64,000 bases of DNA from Sphingobium yanoikuyae (lineage in GTDB: Bacteria; Pseudomonadota; Alphaproteobacteria; Sphingomonadales; Sphingomonadaceae), in NCBI RefSeq assembly GCF_013001025.1, contig NZ_CP053021.1, positions 2,942,001 to 3,006,000 on the forward strand. The letters run 5' to 3'. Positions within the stretch are counted from its first letter, which is position 1, and each line of letters starts with the position of its first letter. The notes under the pieces were generated by a model. It searched no databases and was not told the origin of the DNA. It worked only from the letters and a program-made list of their open reading frames with translations. The position numbers were made by a program, and so were the translations under genes. Below, one piece after another: positions 1 to 9,176 of this stretch.

Positions 1-2
1 CG

Positions 3-767
3 CCGATCCGGCTGTTCGTCTGGATCATCTTTCTGGGCACGGCCTATAATCTCTTCTTCCGCAACATCCTCTACAGGTGGCGCATGGCACGCATTCAGGC
101 CGATCTGCACAATCATATCGTCGTCACCGGTTTCGGCACCAGCGGCCAGGAGGCGGTGAACGAGCTGCTGGCGCGTGGCACCGACCCGCGCGAGATCGTG
201 GTGATCGACGGCAGCGAGAAAGCGCTGGACCATGCCGAGGCGCTGGGCTGCAACGTGCTGTGCGGCGACAGCACCCGCGACAAGACGCTGAAGGACGTGG
301 CCATCCACCGTGCCCGCACGATGATCGTGTCGGCGGGACGCGACGACACGTCGATTCTGATTACGCTCACTGCGCGCCATCTGGCCCCGCGCCTGCCGAT
401 CAGCATCGTCGTGCGCAACGAGGATAATGAAGTGCCCGCGCGCCAGGCGGGCGCCACCACGGTCATCAACCCGGTCAGCTTTGCCGGGCTGCTGCTGGCG
501 GGCAGCACCAGCGGCAAGCATATTGCCGACTATATGGCCGATCTCGCCGCCTCGGGCGGCCGGGTGAAGCTGCACGAGCGGCCAGTGCTGCCGCAGGAAA
601 TCGGCCAGCCGCTTTCGGCGATCGGCACGGGCCTGGGCGTGCGCATCTATCGCGGCGACCATCCGATCGGCTTCTGGGAGGAAGGCGCGCGAGCGCTCCA
701 GACCGGCGACTGCATCATCGAGATCGTGGAAGAAACCGGCGCCATGCCTCGCCCTGACGATCAATAG
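3..767 (+). CDS. Potassium channel family protein, C-terminal part (5' truncated)
   Basis: The frame is open from the window edge, so the true start lies upstream. The first ~25 codons encode a hydrophobic segment (VWIIFLGTAY...) that looks like the last membrane helix of a two-helix channel. A cytosolic RCK/TrkA-N domain follows. It opens with a Rossmann-type VVTGFGTSG loop and a strand ending in VVIDG, as expected for NAD(H) binding. The rest matches the usual RCK layout, including a conserved-looking CGDSTRD segment. The expected role is nucleotide-gated K+ flux in the inner membrane. The selectivity filter would be in the missing part, so the channel assignment rests on the helix plus RCK order; a TrkA-like transport subunit is less likely because of the attached membrane helix. 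Confidence 0.75.
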   Translation, partial: PIRLFVWIIFLGTAYNLFFRNILYRWRMARIQADLHNHIVVTGFGTSGQEAVNELLARGTDPREIVVIDGSEKALDHAEALGCNVLCGDSTRDKTLKDVAIHRARTMIVSAGRDDTSILITLTARHLAPRLPISIVVRNEDNEVPARQAGATTVINPVSFAGLLLAGSTSGKHIADYMADLAASGGRVKLHERPVLPQEIGQPLSAIGTGLGVRIYRGDHPIGFWEEGARALQTGDCIIEIVEETGAMPRPDDQ

Positions 768-796
768 GTTCAAATCAGCGACAGACTGAACATGTT

Positions 797-814
797 TGTT
801 GCGCCACAGCAACA
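797..814. promoter_or_regulatory. Dyad TGTTGC-N6-GCAACA upstream of the TonB-dependent receptor
   Basis: A perfect inverted repeat with 6-bp arms and a 6-bp spacer lies about 105 bp upstream of the receptor start. The same arms and spacing recur at 60667-60684 upstream of the RpfF-like gene. The symmetry and position suit an operator for a dimeric regulator; the regulator is unknown. Confidence 0.4.
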
Positions 815-920
815 TAGAGCAAAATTCGTGCTACCAACGGTGCAGCGCAGCATGCGGCCAATTGCCTTGCTGTCATAGAATGGCAACACTCCCTCAGGTC
901 TGATTTTTGAGGGGTAGAAT

Positions 921-3746
921 ATGCGCTTGAAAAATGTCCTGAAAACCGGCGTCCTGCTGTCCGCCTTCCTTTATAACGCATCGTCTTTCGCCCAATCCGC
1001 CGCGCCGCAGGCCGATGATGCCGGGGCCATCATCGTCACCGGGTCGCGCATCCGCCAGAATCCGCTGGACCAGGACAAGCCGATCGTCACCGTCGATCAG
1101 GAAGCGATCGCGCGGACCGGCCTTTCCTCCATCGCCGACGTGCTGCAGCGCATTCCGAGCGCTGGCGGCGGCCTCAACACCAAGGTCAACAATGCCGGCA
1201 ATATCGGTGGTCCGCCCGACGGCACCGGCGTCAGCTCCGGCTCGGCCGAAATCGACCTGCGTTACCTGGGCGCCAAGCGCACGCTGATCCTGGTCGACGG
1301 CATGCGCTATGTGAACGGCTCGGCCGCCGGCGGCATCCCCGCTTCGGTCGACTTGAACTCCATCCCTGCCAGCATGATCGAACGGGTCGAGGTGCTGCAG
1401 TCGGGCGCCTCCCCGCTCTATGGCTCCGACGCGGTTGCCGGCGTCGTCAACATCATTACCAAGCAGTCGCAGAAGGGCCTCGACCTGTCCGCCCAGTTCG
1501 GCACTTATGAACAAGGCGATGGCGAAACCTATGATCTCAACGCCAGCTATGGCCTGCAGTCCGATAGGGTGTCGATCGTCTTTGGCGGCAATTATGTGAA
1601 GCAGCAGAGCGTCCGCACCGCCGATCGCTCCATCTCCCGCTTCCCCAATCCGGGCCAGACGAGCTGCGCCGACCCGATCGGCGGCTGTTCCGGTGCGACG
1701 CCCAACGGCCGCTTCATGATCGGCGACGAGGATCTGACGCTGATCGCGCCGGTCAGCGGGCGCCCGACCTATCCGGGAGACTTCAAGAATTTCACTTCGG
1801 CCGATCGCTATAATTTCGCGCCGGAAAATTACCTGCTGACGCCGTCGGAACGCTATGGCGGCTTCCTCAACGCCAAGTTCGAATTTTCCGACAATGTCAG
1901 CCTGCGCACGCGGCTGGTCTATCAGCATCGCAGTTCGACCACCCAGGCCGCGCCGCTGCCGCTGTTCGTCGGCCCGGATGCGGGCAATGGCAATCTGCTC
2001 GATACGATCAGCATCGATGCGACCAATCCCTATAATCCGTTCGGCTTCACCTTGTCGTCGGGTGCCAATGGCGAGCCGGCGACCTATTCGCTGATCGCCC
2101 GTCGCTTCGTCGAGGGCGGCCCGCGCATCTTCAGCCAGGATGTCGATACCTTCACCATGCAATCGACACTCGAAGGCTCCTTCGGGGTCGGCGACAAGAC
2201 ATGGTATTGGGACGTCAACGGCATGTATGGCAGCAATGACGCGCATCAGGTGTTCACCGGCAACCTGAACGCCGCCAAGCTGGCCCAGGCGCTGGGGCCG
2301 GTCGCGGGCTGCACTGGCGATTGCGTACCGTTCAACATCTTCGGCGGGGCCGGGTCGATCACCCAGGCCATGCTCGACTATGTGACCTTCGACCAGAAGG
2401 ATCGCAGCACGCAGGAATTGTGGGACGCCACCGCCAACCTGTCGGGCGAATTGTTCGACCTGCCGGGCGGCGCGGTCGGCTTCGCCGTCGGCTACGAGCA
2501 TCGCAACCAGCGCGCCAGCTACACCCCCGACCCGATCATCACCGCGGGCCTGGGCGCCGACGTGCCGACCAGCCCGGCCGCCGGCAGCTTCAATGTCGAT
2601 GAAGTCTATGGCGAAATCCGCATCCCGATCCTCGCCGACGTGCCCTTCTTCCAGAAGCTGGAACTGGACGGCGCGGTGCGCCATTCCAACTATAGCAGCT
2701 TTGGCAGCAACACGACCTTCACCGTGTCGGGCCTGTGGAAACCGGTCAGCGACCTGCTGCTGCGCGGCGGCTATGCCGAGAGCCTGCGTGCGCCCAGCAT
2801 CGGCGAAATGCATGCCGGCCGGTCGCGCACCGATCAGACGATCAACGACCCCTGCACCAGCGCAGCGGGCGGATCCTGGGACAATCCGACCGTGCGCGCC
2901 AACTGCATCGCCAATGGCGTGCCGGCCGATGGCAGCTATGACGAGCCGACCGGTGGCCAGCTGGGCGTCTTTTCCAGCGGCTCGACCAACCTGAAGCCGG
3001 AAACCGCCAAGACCTGGACCGCCGGCATGGTCTACAGCCCGGCCTGGGCACGCAACGGCTTTGCCAGCGCACTCAGCCTTGAGGTCAATTATTATAATAT
3101 CCGCCTAAAGAACGCGATCGACTCGGTGCCTGCGACGCTGACGCTGCGCCGCTGCGCCTTCGATGCCGATCCGGTCAGTTGCGCATCGATCAGCCGCACG
3201 CCCAGCGGTCTGGTCGCCGGCATCGACGCCACGCTGCAGAATCTCAACGCCATCAACACCGACGGCATCGACGGATCTTTGATCTATCGCTCCAAGCCGG
3301 TGGGCGACGGCACGGTCGGTCTGACGATCAATGCCGCCTATCTGCTGAGCTATGACATCAAGGCCCCGGCCGAGTTGAATGCCCCCACGATCAAATGCGC
3401 CGGCACCGAACGCTGCGGTTCGGTCGACCAGGCCTATCCGCGCTTCAAGGCGACCACCACGCTCGACTATTCGGCCGATGCCTGGGGCGTTTCCTTCACC
3501 GGCCGCTATATCAGCAAGGTGACCGAGAGCGACGGCCATGTCATGGGATCGACCTTCTATGGCGACATGCAGGCCTATTTCTCGCCGGCCTGGCTCGACC
3601 ATCGCACCCGGCTGACGATCGGCGTCAACAACCTGTTCGACAAGGATCCGCCGGCCTGCTTCACCTGCGACAGCGCCAATTTCGACCCGACCACCTATGA
3701 TGTGCCGGGCCAGTTCGGTTACATCCGCCTGTCCTACAAGATGTAA
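921..3746 (+). CDS. TonB-dependent outer-membrane receptor
   Basis: A 941-residue protein with a signal peptide of about 25 residues, probably cleaved after SSFA. A TonB-box-like AIIVTG follows, then a plug domain (about residues 40-165) with the typical LILVDGMRY and SIPASMIERVEVL segments and the YGSDAVAGVVNI motif. The remainder is a long beta-barrel rich in alternating aromatic strands and ends in a short terminal strand (IRLSYKM). The role is TonB/ExbBD-energised uptake of a ligand across the outer membrane; the ligand cannot be read from sequence. The start is supported by GAGGGG at 909-914, six bases before the ATG. The gene stands alone, with a dyad upstream and a terminator downstream. 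Sphingomonads carry many receptors of this kind. Confidence 0.93.
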   Translation: MRLKNVLKTGVLLSAFLYNASSFAQSAAPQADDAGAIIVTGSRIRQNPLDQDKPIVTVDQEAIARTGLSSIADVLQRIPSAGGGLNTKVNNAGNIGGPPDGTGVSSGSAEIDLRYLGAKRTLILVDGMRYVNGSAAGGIPASVDLNSIPASMIERVEVLQSGASPLYGSDAVAGVVNIITKQSQKGLDLSAQFGTYEQGDGETYDLNASYGLQSDRVSIVFGGNYVKQQSVRTADRSISRFPNPGQTSCADPIGGCSGATPNGRFMIGDEDLTLIAPVSGRPTYPGDFKNFTSADRYNFAPENYLLTPSERYGGFLNAKFEFSDNVSLRTRLVYQHRSSTTQAAPLPLFVGPDAGNGNLLDTISIDATNPYNPFGFTLSSGANGEPATYSLIARRFVEGGPRIFSQDVDTFTMQSTLEGSFGVGDKTWYWDVNGMYGSNDAHQVFTGNLNAAKLAQALGPVAGCTGDCVPFNIFGGAGSITQAMLDYVTFDQKDRSTQELWDATANLSGELFDLPGGAVGFAVGYEHRNQRASYTPDPIITAGLGADVPTSPAAGSFNVDEVYGEIRIPILADVPFFQKLELDGAVRHSNYSSFGSNTTFTVSGLWKPVSDLLLRGGYAESLRAPSIGEMHAGRSRTDQTINDPCTSAAGGSWDNPTVRANCIANGVPADGSYDEPTGGQLGVFSSGSTNLKPETAKTWTAGMVYSPAWARNGFASALSLEVNYYNIRLKNAIDSVPATLTLRRCAFDADPVSCASISRTPSGLVAGIDATLQNLNAINTDGIDGSLIYRSKPVGDGTVGLTINAAYLLSYDIKAPAELNAPTIKCAGTERCGSVDQAYPRFKATTTLDYSADAWGVSFTGRYISKVTESDGHVMGSTFYGDMQAYFSPAWLDHRTRLTIGVNNLFDKDPPACFTCDSANFDPTTYDVPGQFGYIRLSYKM

Positions 3747-3771
3747 CGGATCAAGGGCTTAGCTAGAACGA

Positions 3772-3806
3772 AGGGCGCGTCCATCCGGGCGCGCCCTTTG
3801 TCTTTT
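3772..3806 (+). terminator. Rho-independent terminator after the TonB-dependent receptor
   Basis: An 8-bp stem AGGGCGCG/CGCGCCCT with a 10-base loop is followed by a T-rich tract (TTTGTCTTTT). It sits 25 bases after the receptor stop codon. Confidence 0.8.
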
Positions 3807-3855
3807 CGGCTACCCCGTGACATTTGGCGCAAAAATCCCTATGTGCGCGCCGATC

Positions 3856-5223
3856 ATGGCAACCAAAATCCCAGACGCGCCGAAGATCGGCATGGTTTCG
3901 CTCGGCTGTCCGAAGAACCTGGTCGACTCCGAACGTATCCTGACCAAGCTGCGTTCCGACGGCTATCAGATGTCCGCCGACTATGCCGGCGCCGACGTCG
4001 TGCTGGTCAACACCTGCGGCTTCCTAGATTCCGCCAAGGAGGAATCGCTCGAGGCGATCGGCGAGGCCATGGCCGAAAATGGCCGCGTCATCGTGACCGG
4101 TTGCATGGGCGACGAAGCGGACGTGATCCGCGCGAAATTCCCGCAGGTGCTGGCCGTTACCGGCGCGCATCAATATGAGCAGGTGGTCAATGCGGTGCAT
4201 GATGCATCGCCGCCCATCCCCAATGCCTTCATCGATCTGGTGCCCGAGGGCGGGCTAAAGCTCACGCCGCGCCATTACAGCTATCTGAAGATTTCAGAGG
4301 GCTGCAACCATCGCTGCTCCTTCTGCATCATCCCCTCGATCCGCGGCGACCTGGTGTCGCGCCGGATCGACGCAGTGCTGCGCGAGGCGGAAAAGCTGGT
4401 CGCGGCCGGCACCAAGGAGTTGCTGGTCATCAGCCAGGACACCTCGGCCTATGGCGTCGACACCCGCCACGAGCCGCGCATGTGGAAGGGCCATGAGGTC
4501 CGCGCCCATATGACCGATATGGCGCGCGAACTGGGCCAGTTGCGCACGGCGGACGGCGTCGCCCCCTGGGTGCGCCTCCATTATGTCTACCCCTATCCCC
4601 ATGTCGACCATGTCATCCCGCTGATGGCCGAGGGGCTGCTGACGCCCTATCTCGACATCCCCTTCCAGCATGCCTCGCCGAGCGTGCTCAAGACGATGAA
4701 GCGCCCGGCCAACGAAGCCAAGGTGCTGGATCGCATTCGCAAGTGGCGCGACATCTGCCCCGACATCGCGATCCGCTCCAGCTTCGTCGTCGGCTTCCCC
4801 GGCGAGACCGAGGCGGACTTCCAGTATCTGCTCGACTGGCTGGACGAGGCGCAGCTCGACCGCGTCGGCGCCTTCCGCTTCGAGCCGGTCGAGGGCGCTG
4901 CCGCCAATGACCTGCCAGGCGCGGTGCCCGAAGAGGTCAAGGAAGAACGCTATCAGCGGATCATGGAAAAGACCGCCGCGATCAGCGCCGCCAAGCTGCA
5001 GGCCAAGGTCGGCCGGGTCATGCCGGTGATCATCGACGAGGTCGGCGAGCCCGACGAGGAAGATGGCAGCATCGGCGCCACCGCGCGCAGCCAGGCTGAC
5101 GCGCCGGAAATCGACGGCAATGTCTTCCTGCGCGACGTCGGCGAAGGCCGCAAGGCCGGCGACATGTTCGACGTGCTGATCGAGGATGCCGACGATCACG
5201 ACCTGTACGGCGTGCCGGCCTGA
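3856..5223 (+). CDS. rimO: Ribosomal protein S12 methylthiotransferase RimO
   Basis: A radical-SAM enzyme that adds a methylthio group to the conserved aspartate of ribosomal protein S12. An N-terminal UPF0004 domain starts with [15 protein letters not shown] and carries the cysteines that bind the second cluster. The radical-SAM CxxxCxxC motif is at C150, C154 and C157 (CNHRCSFC), and a C-terminal TRAM domain covers roughly the last 70 residues. The length (455 aa) is normal for the family. The frame is open upstream to a GTG at 3817 and an ATG at 3841. I chose ATG 3856 because the protein then begins [12 protein letters not shown], directly before the conserved core; no clear ribosome site decides between them. 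Confidence 0.95.
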   Translation: MATKIPDAPKIGMVSLGCPKNLVDSERILTKLRSDGYQMSADYAGADVVLVNTCGFLDSAKEESLEAIGEAMAENGRVIVTGCMGDEADVIRAKFPQVLAVTGAHQYEQVVNAVHDASPPIPNAFIDLVPEGGLKLTPRHYSYLKISEGCNHRCSFCIIPSIRGDLVSRRIDAVLREAEKLVAAGTKELLVISQDTSAYGVDTRHEPRMWKGHEVRAHMTDMARELGQLRTADGVAPWVRLHYVYPYPHVDHVIPLMAEGLLTPYLDIPFQHASPSVLKTMKRPANEAKVLDRIRKWRDICPDIAIRSSFVVGFPGETEADFQYLLDWLDEAQLDRVGAFRFEPVEGAAANDLPGAVPEEVKEERYQRIMEKTAAISAAKLQAKVGRVMPVIIDEVGEPDEEDGSIGATARSQADAPEIDGNVFLRDVGEGRKAGDMFDVLIEDADDHDLYGVPA

Positions 5224-5241
5224 CCGATCGGGAACCGGATA

Positions 5242-6084
5242 TCAGGGCCTGGCGAAGGCATCCTGATATTCGGTCTTGATCGCCTTGTAGATCGCCGCAT
5301 CGACCGGCAGCTTGATGTCATAGCTGCCCTCGGCATAGGGGCCGGCGCCATAGGGGCCGATCGTCACCTGGATGCCGTCGATCAACTTGCCGTCGCGCGA
5401 TGTCGGCGCCAGCACCTGCTTCATCGGATCGATGCATTTTGTGAAGTCGTCATCGCCCGGCACCACCGGCGCGCCGCGCTTTTCCGCCCGCGCTTGGTCC
5501 AGCGCTTTGCAGAAATTGTCGTGGATGGCCGTTGCAAAGGCCGGTTCGGACGTCAGCAGCGCGCCGAAATCGGTCTCGCGCCGCCGTTCCTTGTCCCACA
5601 GCAGCGCTTCATAGCCGGTCATGCCATGGGCGCCGCCGGTATACATGTAATTGGCGGATTCGAGCGCCAGGAAGCGCGGCGTATCGGCCATCACGCTCCA
5701 GCGCGTCTCGCGGCTATGGGCGTGGAAGGGGAAACCCGCTTTCCTGGCCGAATCCCGGTCCTGCGTCGCCATCTTGAGCGCATCGGCCTTGTTCTCGGCC
5801 ATGGCGTGGGCGAAGCGATCGACCAGCGTCGGGATCGCCGCCGCCTGCGCCGGATAGGCGTAGAGAAATTCCAGCAGTTCGGTCTTGTCCGACTGCTCGA
5901 ATGGTTTGGCGGGTGGGGCAGCGGGTCGCGTGGTGCCGGCCATGCGGTCGACAAAGGCGCGCATCGTCGCATTGGCGGGCATGTTGCCGCCGGGCGTGTC
6001 ATCCTCAGTCGATTTCGAGCAGCCGGACAGCAACAGGGCTGCGAGCAGCAGGCCCGTCGACCCGTTCCCCCACCCTGCCCGCAT
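5242..6084 (-). CDS. Lipoprotein with a DUF3298/RsiV-like domain
   Basis: A 280-residue protein with a lipoprotein signal: a hydrophobic stretch ends in the lipobox LSGC, so C22 would be the lipidated residue. The rest resembles the DUF3298 domain of RsiV-like envelope proteins. Features are a YMYTGGAHG segment near the middle, a following DKERRRETDFGALL stretch and a C-terminal hydrophobic strand pattern. Its role is unknown; members of this family are secreted or membrane-anchored. The ATG overlaps the stop codon of the small upstream gene by one base (TGATG), so the two are probably translationally coupled. The frame is open further upstream, but the lipobox spacing supports this start. 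It converges on rimO, 18 bp away. Confidence 0.72.
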   Translation of the reverse strand: MRAGWGNGSTGLLLAALLLSGCSKSTEDDTPGGNMPANATMRAFVDRMAGTTRPAAPPAKPFEQSDKTELLEFLYAYPAQAAAIPTLVDRFAHAMAENKADALKMATQDRDSARKAGFPFHAHSRETRWSVMADTPRFLALESANYMYTGGAHGMTGYEALLWDKERRRETDFGALLTSEPAFATAIHDNFCKALDQARAEKRGAPVVPGDDDFTKCIDPMKQVLAPTSRDGKLIDGIQVTIGPYGAGPYAEGSYDIKLPVDAAIYKAIKTEYQDAFARP

Positions 6085-6284
6085 CAGTGCGGCTTGGCCG
6101 TCAGGCAGCGCTCGCTGATCGCCTTGCGCGCATAATCGCCGGCGAGAGCGCGATGGATGTTGGGCCATCCTTCGGCCACAAGCGCCTGCTCGACCGCATG
6201 GGCGTTGGCGAACTGGCCGCTTTCGGCCAGCGCATAGGCGCGGGCGCGCAGCGCCTGCAGGCCGCTATTGTCGGAACGGATCAT
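6084..6284 (-). CDS. Small conserved-looking protein of unknown function
   Basis: A 66-residue, mostly helical and soluble protein with no signal peptide. An AAGGAG ribosome site stands about eight bases before the ATG, which argues for a real gene. Its stop overlaps the start of the lipoprotein gene downstream. Alanine-rich segments (ALRARAYALAESGQFANAHA) recall a single tetratricopeptide-like helical hairpin, but I would not name a fold from so little. It lies divergent to the aminopeptidase gene across a 156-bp spacer. Confidence 0.6.
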   Translation of the reverse strand: MIRSDNSGLQALRARAYALAESGQFANAHAVEQALVAEGWPNIHRALAGDYARKAISERCLTAKPH

Positions 6285-6440
6285 GGCTACTCTCCTTGCC
6301 GTTTATTATGATCTGGAACCTAGGCACTCGGGCCACAATAGGCAAATGCCCTGACGGCCGGCCGGGTTTCCACCGGGACGAAAGAAGATGCAAAAAATGG
6401 CCCGTTCCCATGTGGAGCGCTTTCTCCTACATCCCTGTGC

Positions 6441-7838
6441 ATGACCGAATTTGCCGACCTGCTCAAAGCCGATAATGGCCAGCCCGCCCGTTCCATCCAG
6501 TTGATCGAAGCGGCCGAGCTGGACGCCTGGTTCACCGCCCAGCCCGAGCGGGTCCGCGCCCTGATCAGCGCTCAGAAATTCCACGCCAAGCCGAACGAAT
6601 ATGCGATCGTCCCCGGCGAGGGGCAGAGCGACTGGTCGGTCGTGGCCGGGGTCGCCAAGCGCGACGCGCTCGGCAGCTGGTGCCTGGCCAGGCTAGCCGA
6701 AAGCCTGCCCGAGGGCAGCTATCGCCTGACCGAGGGTAGCACCGGCGCGGCGGCGCTGGGCTGGCTGACGGCGCAATATCGGTTCGAACGCTATCGCAAG
6801 GATGAGGGCGCGGCCGGCCCGCGCATACTGCTGACCGGCGACGTCGCCCGGATCGAGGCGATCGTGCAGCAGGCCGAGGCGGTGGCGCTGGTCCGCGACC
6901 TGGTGAACACGCCGGCCGCCGACATGGGACCGCAGGATCTGGAAGATGCCGTGCGCCAGTTGGCACAGGCCCATGGCGGCGACGTGCAGGTGACGCGCGG
7001 CGACGCGCTGGAGCAGGGTTTCCCGATGATCCATGCCGTCGGCAAGGCGGCGGACAAGAGCTTTGCCCCGCGCCTCATCGAAATGAGCTGGGGCGATCCC
7101 AGTGCGCCGCGCATTGCCGTGGTCGGCAAGGGCATCTGCTTCGACAGCGGCGGCCTCGACATCAAGCCATCATCGGGCATGCGCCTGATGAAGAAGGATA
7201 TGGGCGGCGCGGCCCATGCGATTGCGCTGGCCCGGCTGATCATCGGCGCGCGCCTGCCGGTGCGGCTGCACCTGCTGGTGCCGACCGCCGAAAATGCCAT
7301 CAGCGGCAATGCCTTCCGCCCCGGCGACATATTGCGCAGCCGGCAGGGGCTCACCGTGGAGATCGGCAATACCGACGCCGAAGGGCGGCTGGTGCTGGGC
7401 GATGCACTGACCCGCGCGGGCGAGGAAAAGCCCGAGCTGATCGTGGACTTCGCCACCCTGACCGGCGCGGCGCGCGTCGCCGTCGGCCCGGACCTGCCGG
7501 CGCTGTTCACCAATGACGAGGCGCTGGCGACCGACATCGCGGCGGCCGGCACGGCGGTCGACGACCCGACCTGGCGCCTGCCGCTGTGGGACGGCTATTA
7601 TGACATGCTGAAGTCCGACATTGCCGACATGAACAATGCCGGCGAAGGCGGCTTTGCCGGCGCGGTGACCGCCGCCCTGTTCCTGCAGCGTTTCGTGCCG
7701 GAGGGCACGGCCTGGATTCACCTCGACACCTTCGCCTGGCGACCGGCGGCGCGTCCGGGCCGGCCCAAGGGCGGCGAGGCGCTGGGCCTGCGCGCGGTCT
7801 TCCGCCTGCTCCAGCAGCGCTATGACGGCGCGCGATAG
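6441..7838 (+). CDS. Leucyl aminopeptidase family protein (M17)
   Basis: A cytosolic di-zinc exopeptidase that removes N-terminal residues from peptides. The M17 catalytic domain fills the C-terminal two thirds. Visible hallmarks are the metal- and substrate-binding segment around K230 and D235 (GKGICFDSGGLDIKP) and the family signature N310-TDAEGR-316 with the bicarbonate-binding arginine. The length of 465 residues is typical. The N-terminal domain is less conserved, as usual. The gene is monocistronic in appearance, with 62 bp before the marR gene. Confidence 0.93.
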   Translation: MTEFADLLKADNGQPARSIQLIEAAELDAWFTAQPERVRALISAQKFHAKPNEYAIVPGEGQSDWSVVAGVAKRDALGSWCLARLAESLPEGSYRLTEGSTGAAALGWLTAQYRFERYRKDEGAAGPRILLTGDVARIEAIVQQAEAVALVRDLVNTPAADMGPQDLEDAVRQLAQAHGGDVQVTRGDALEQGFPMIHAVGKAADKSFAPRLIEMSWGDPSAPRIAVVGKGICFDSGGLDIKPSSGMRLMKKDMGGAAHAIALARLIIGARLPVRLHLLVPTAENAISGNAFRPGDILRSRQGLTVEIGNTDAEGRLVLGDALTRAGEEKPELIVDFATLTGAARVAVGPDLPALFTNDEALATDIAAAGTAVDDPTWRLPLWDGYYDMLKSDIADMNNAGEGGFAGAVTAALFLQRFVPEGTAWIHLDTFAWRPAARPGRPKGGEALGLRAVFRLLQQRYDGAR

Positions 7839-7900
7839 CCAAACTGCAATATCCTGCGATCCGTTACGCAACCGGATTGGCTATCATGCGTTAGGGGGGC

Positions 7901-8308
7901 ATGAACGCGCTCGCTTCCCCGCAACAGGCCGCCCAGATCGACCGTCCCGGCATACAGCCGCTCAGCCAGTGGATGCGGACCCTGGTGGATTATGTGCGGT
8001 CGGGAAAACCCGACCTCACCAACCGCCAGATGGCCCTGATGCTGACCGTCTATATCGGCGATGGTCCGCATACGGTGCGCGGCCTGGCCGAACAGTTGCA
8101 TGTGTCCAAGCCGGTCATCACCCGCGCGCTGAACAAGCTTTCGGCGCTCGGCTATCTCCGACGAGAGCGGGATGCGGCCGATCGGCGCAATATTTTCATC
8201 ACCCGCACGTCGAAGGGCGCGGAATTCCTTGACGCCTTTCACCATTTCATCGCAGGAACCGCGCGCGATGACAGGCCAGATCAACACCACGCGGAACGCA
8301 CCGCCTGA
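7901..8308 (+). CDS. MarR family winged-helix transcriptional regulator
   Basis: A 135-residue DNA-binding protein. The winged helix covers about residues 45-115: RGLAEQLHVSKPVITRALNKL is the recognition helix region and RRERDAADRRN the wing with the conserved D-x-R-R. The N-terminal dimerisation helices are short. A G-rich stretch (AGGGGGG) lies just before the ATG. The last 41 bp overlap the next gene in another frame, so the regulator, the NlpC/P60 protein and argC are probably one transcript. Its ligand and target are unknown. Confidence 0.87.
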   Translation: MNALASPQQAAQIDRPGIQPLSQWMRTLVDYVRSGKPDLTNRQMALMLTVYIGDGPHTVRGLAEQLHVSKPVITRALNKLSALGYLRRERDAADRRNIFITRTSKGAEFLDAFHHFIAGTARDDRPDQHHAERTA

Positions 8309-9176
8309 AAGAACCCGGTTCAAGCTGGACGGCAGATCCGTAGCGCTCGACCACCGCGTCCATGCGGCGCGTGGCGACCTTGCGGACATCTCGCTCGCCG
8401 GCGTGCTCTTTTCCGCCCATTATGCCCGCGCGGTCGAACTGACCTGCGTGGCGCCCGGCGCGCCGATCCTGTCCCAGCCCTCGCACAATGCCGAGGCGGT
8501 CAGCGAATTGCTGCGTGGCGAAAGTTTCCATGCGCTCGACGTCACGACCGACTGGGCCTGGGGCTTTTGCGGGCATGATGGCTATGTCGGCTATATCCGC
8601 CGCGACGCGCTGGACGTGAAGGAGGCGGTCAGCCACCGCATCGTCAACCAGAGCGCGCCGCTGTTCAGCCGCGCCGACATCAAGGCACCGATCGCCGATC
8701 ATTGGCCGCTGGGCGCCCGCTTCGGCGGCGAGGCCGAGGACAGTTTCCTCGCGACCGGCGACGGCTTCATCCATGGCCGCCATGCCGCCCCGCTCGACTC
8801 GCGGGAAAGCGACTGGGTCGCGGTGGCGCAGCGCTATCTCGGCCAGCCCTATGTCTGGGGCGGCCGTGGCCATCGCGGCATCGACTGTTCGGGGCTGGTG
8901 CAGGTGGCGCTGGGCGAATGCGGCATCGCCGTGCCGCGCGACACCGACCTGCAGTGCGAGGGCATTGGCGCGCCGATCGAGGCGAGCGTGCCGTTGCAGC
9001 GCGGCGACCTGATCTTCTTCCCCGGCCATGTCGGGATCATGACCGACGCCACCCATATGCTGCACGCCAACGCCCATTGGATGGCCGTGGTGGTCGAGCC
9101 GCTGGCCGATGTCGTCGCTCGGCTGGCGCCCGATCATGAACAGCCGATCATCGCGCGGCGGAGGATTGCCCCATGA
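8268..9176 (+). CDS. NlpC/P60 (C40) cell-wall peptidase with SH3-like domain
   Basis: A 302-residue protein. The N-terminal half has SH3-type repeats (a WAWGFCGHDGYVGYI segment is typical). The C-terminal NlpC/P60 domain has the catalytic cysteine C207 (GIDCSGL), histidine H254 (FPGHVGI) and a third polar residue at H266 or N268. Such enzymes cleave D-gamma-glutamyl-diaminopimelate or related bonds in muropeptides. I see no signal peptide, so it may act on cytosolic recycled peptides. The start at 8268 has AGGAA 10 bases upstream and overlaps the marR end; the frame is open further upstream. The stop overlaps the argC start (ATGA). Confidence 0.88.
   Translation: MTGQINTTRNAPPERTRFKLDGRSVALDHRVHAARGDLADISLAGVLFSAHYARAVELTCVAPGAPILSQPSHNAEAVSELLRGESFHALDVTTDWAWGFCGHDGYVGYIRRDALDVKEAVSHRIVNQSAPLFSRADIKAPIADHWPLGARFGGEAEDSFLATGDGFIHGRHAAPLDSRESDWVAVAQRYLGQPYVWGGRGHRGIDCSGLVQVALGECGIAVPRDTDLQCEGIGAPIEASVPLQRGDLIFFPGHVGIMTDATHMLHANAHWMAVVVEPLADVVARLAPDHEQPIIARRRIAP

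Noticed and set aside
894..2813. A 639-codon minus-strand frame opposite the TonB-dependent receptor
   Set aside because: Antisense shadow of a protein with clear plug and barrel motifs.
3817..3855. Upstream GTG and ATG starts for rimO
   Set aside because: The extra residues are not RimO-like and the segment partly follows the preceding terminator; ATG 3856 fits family N-termini better.
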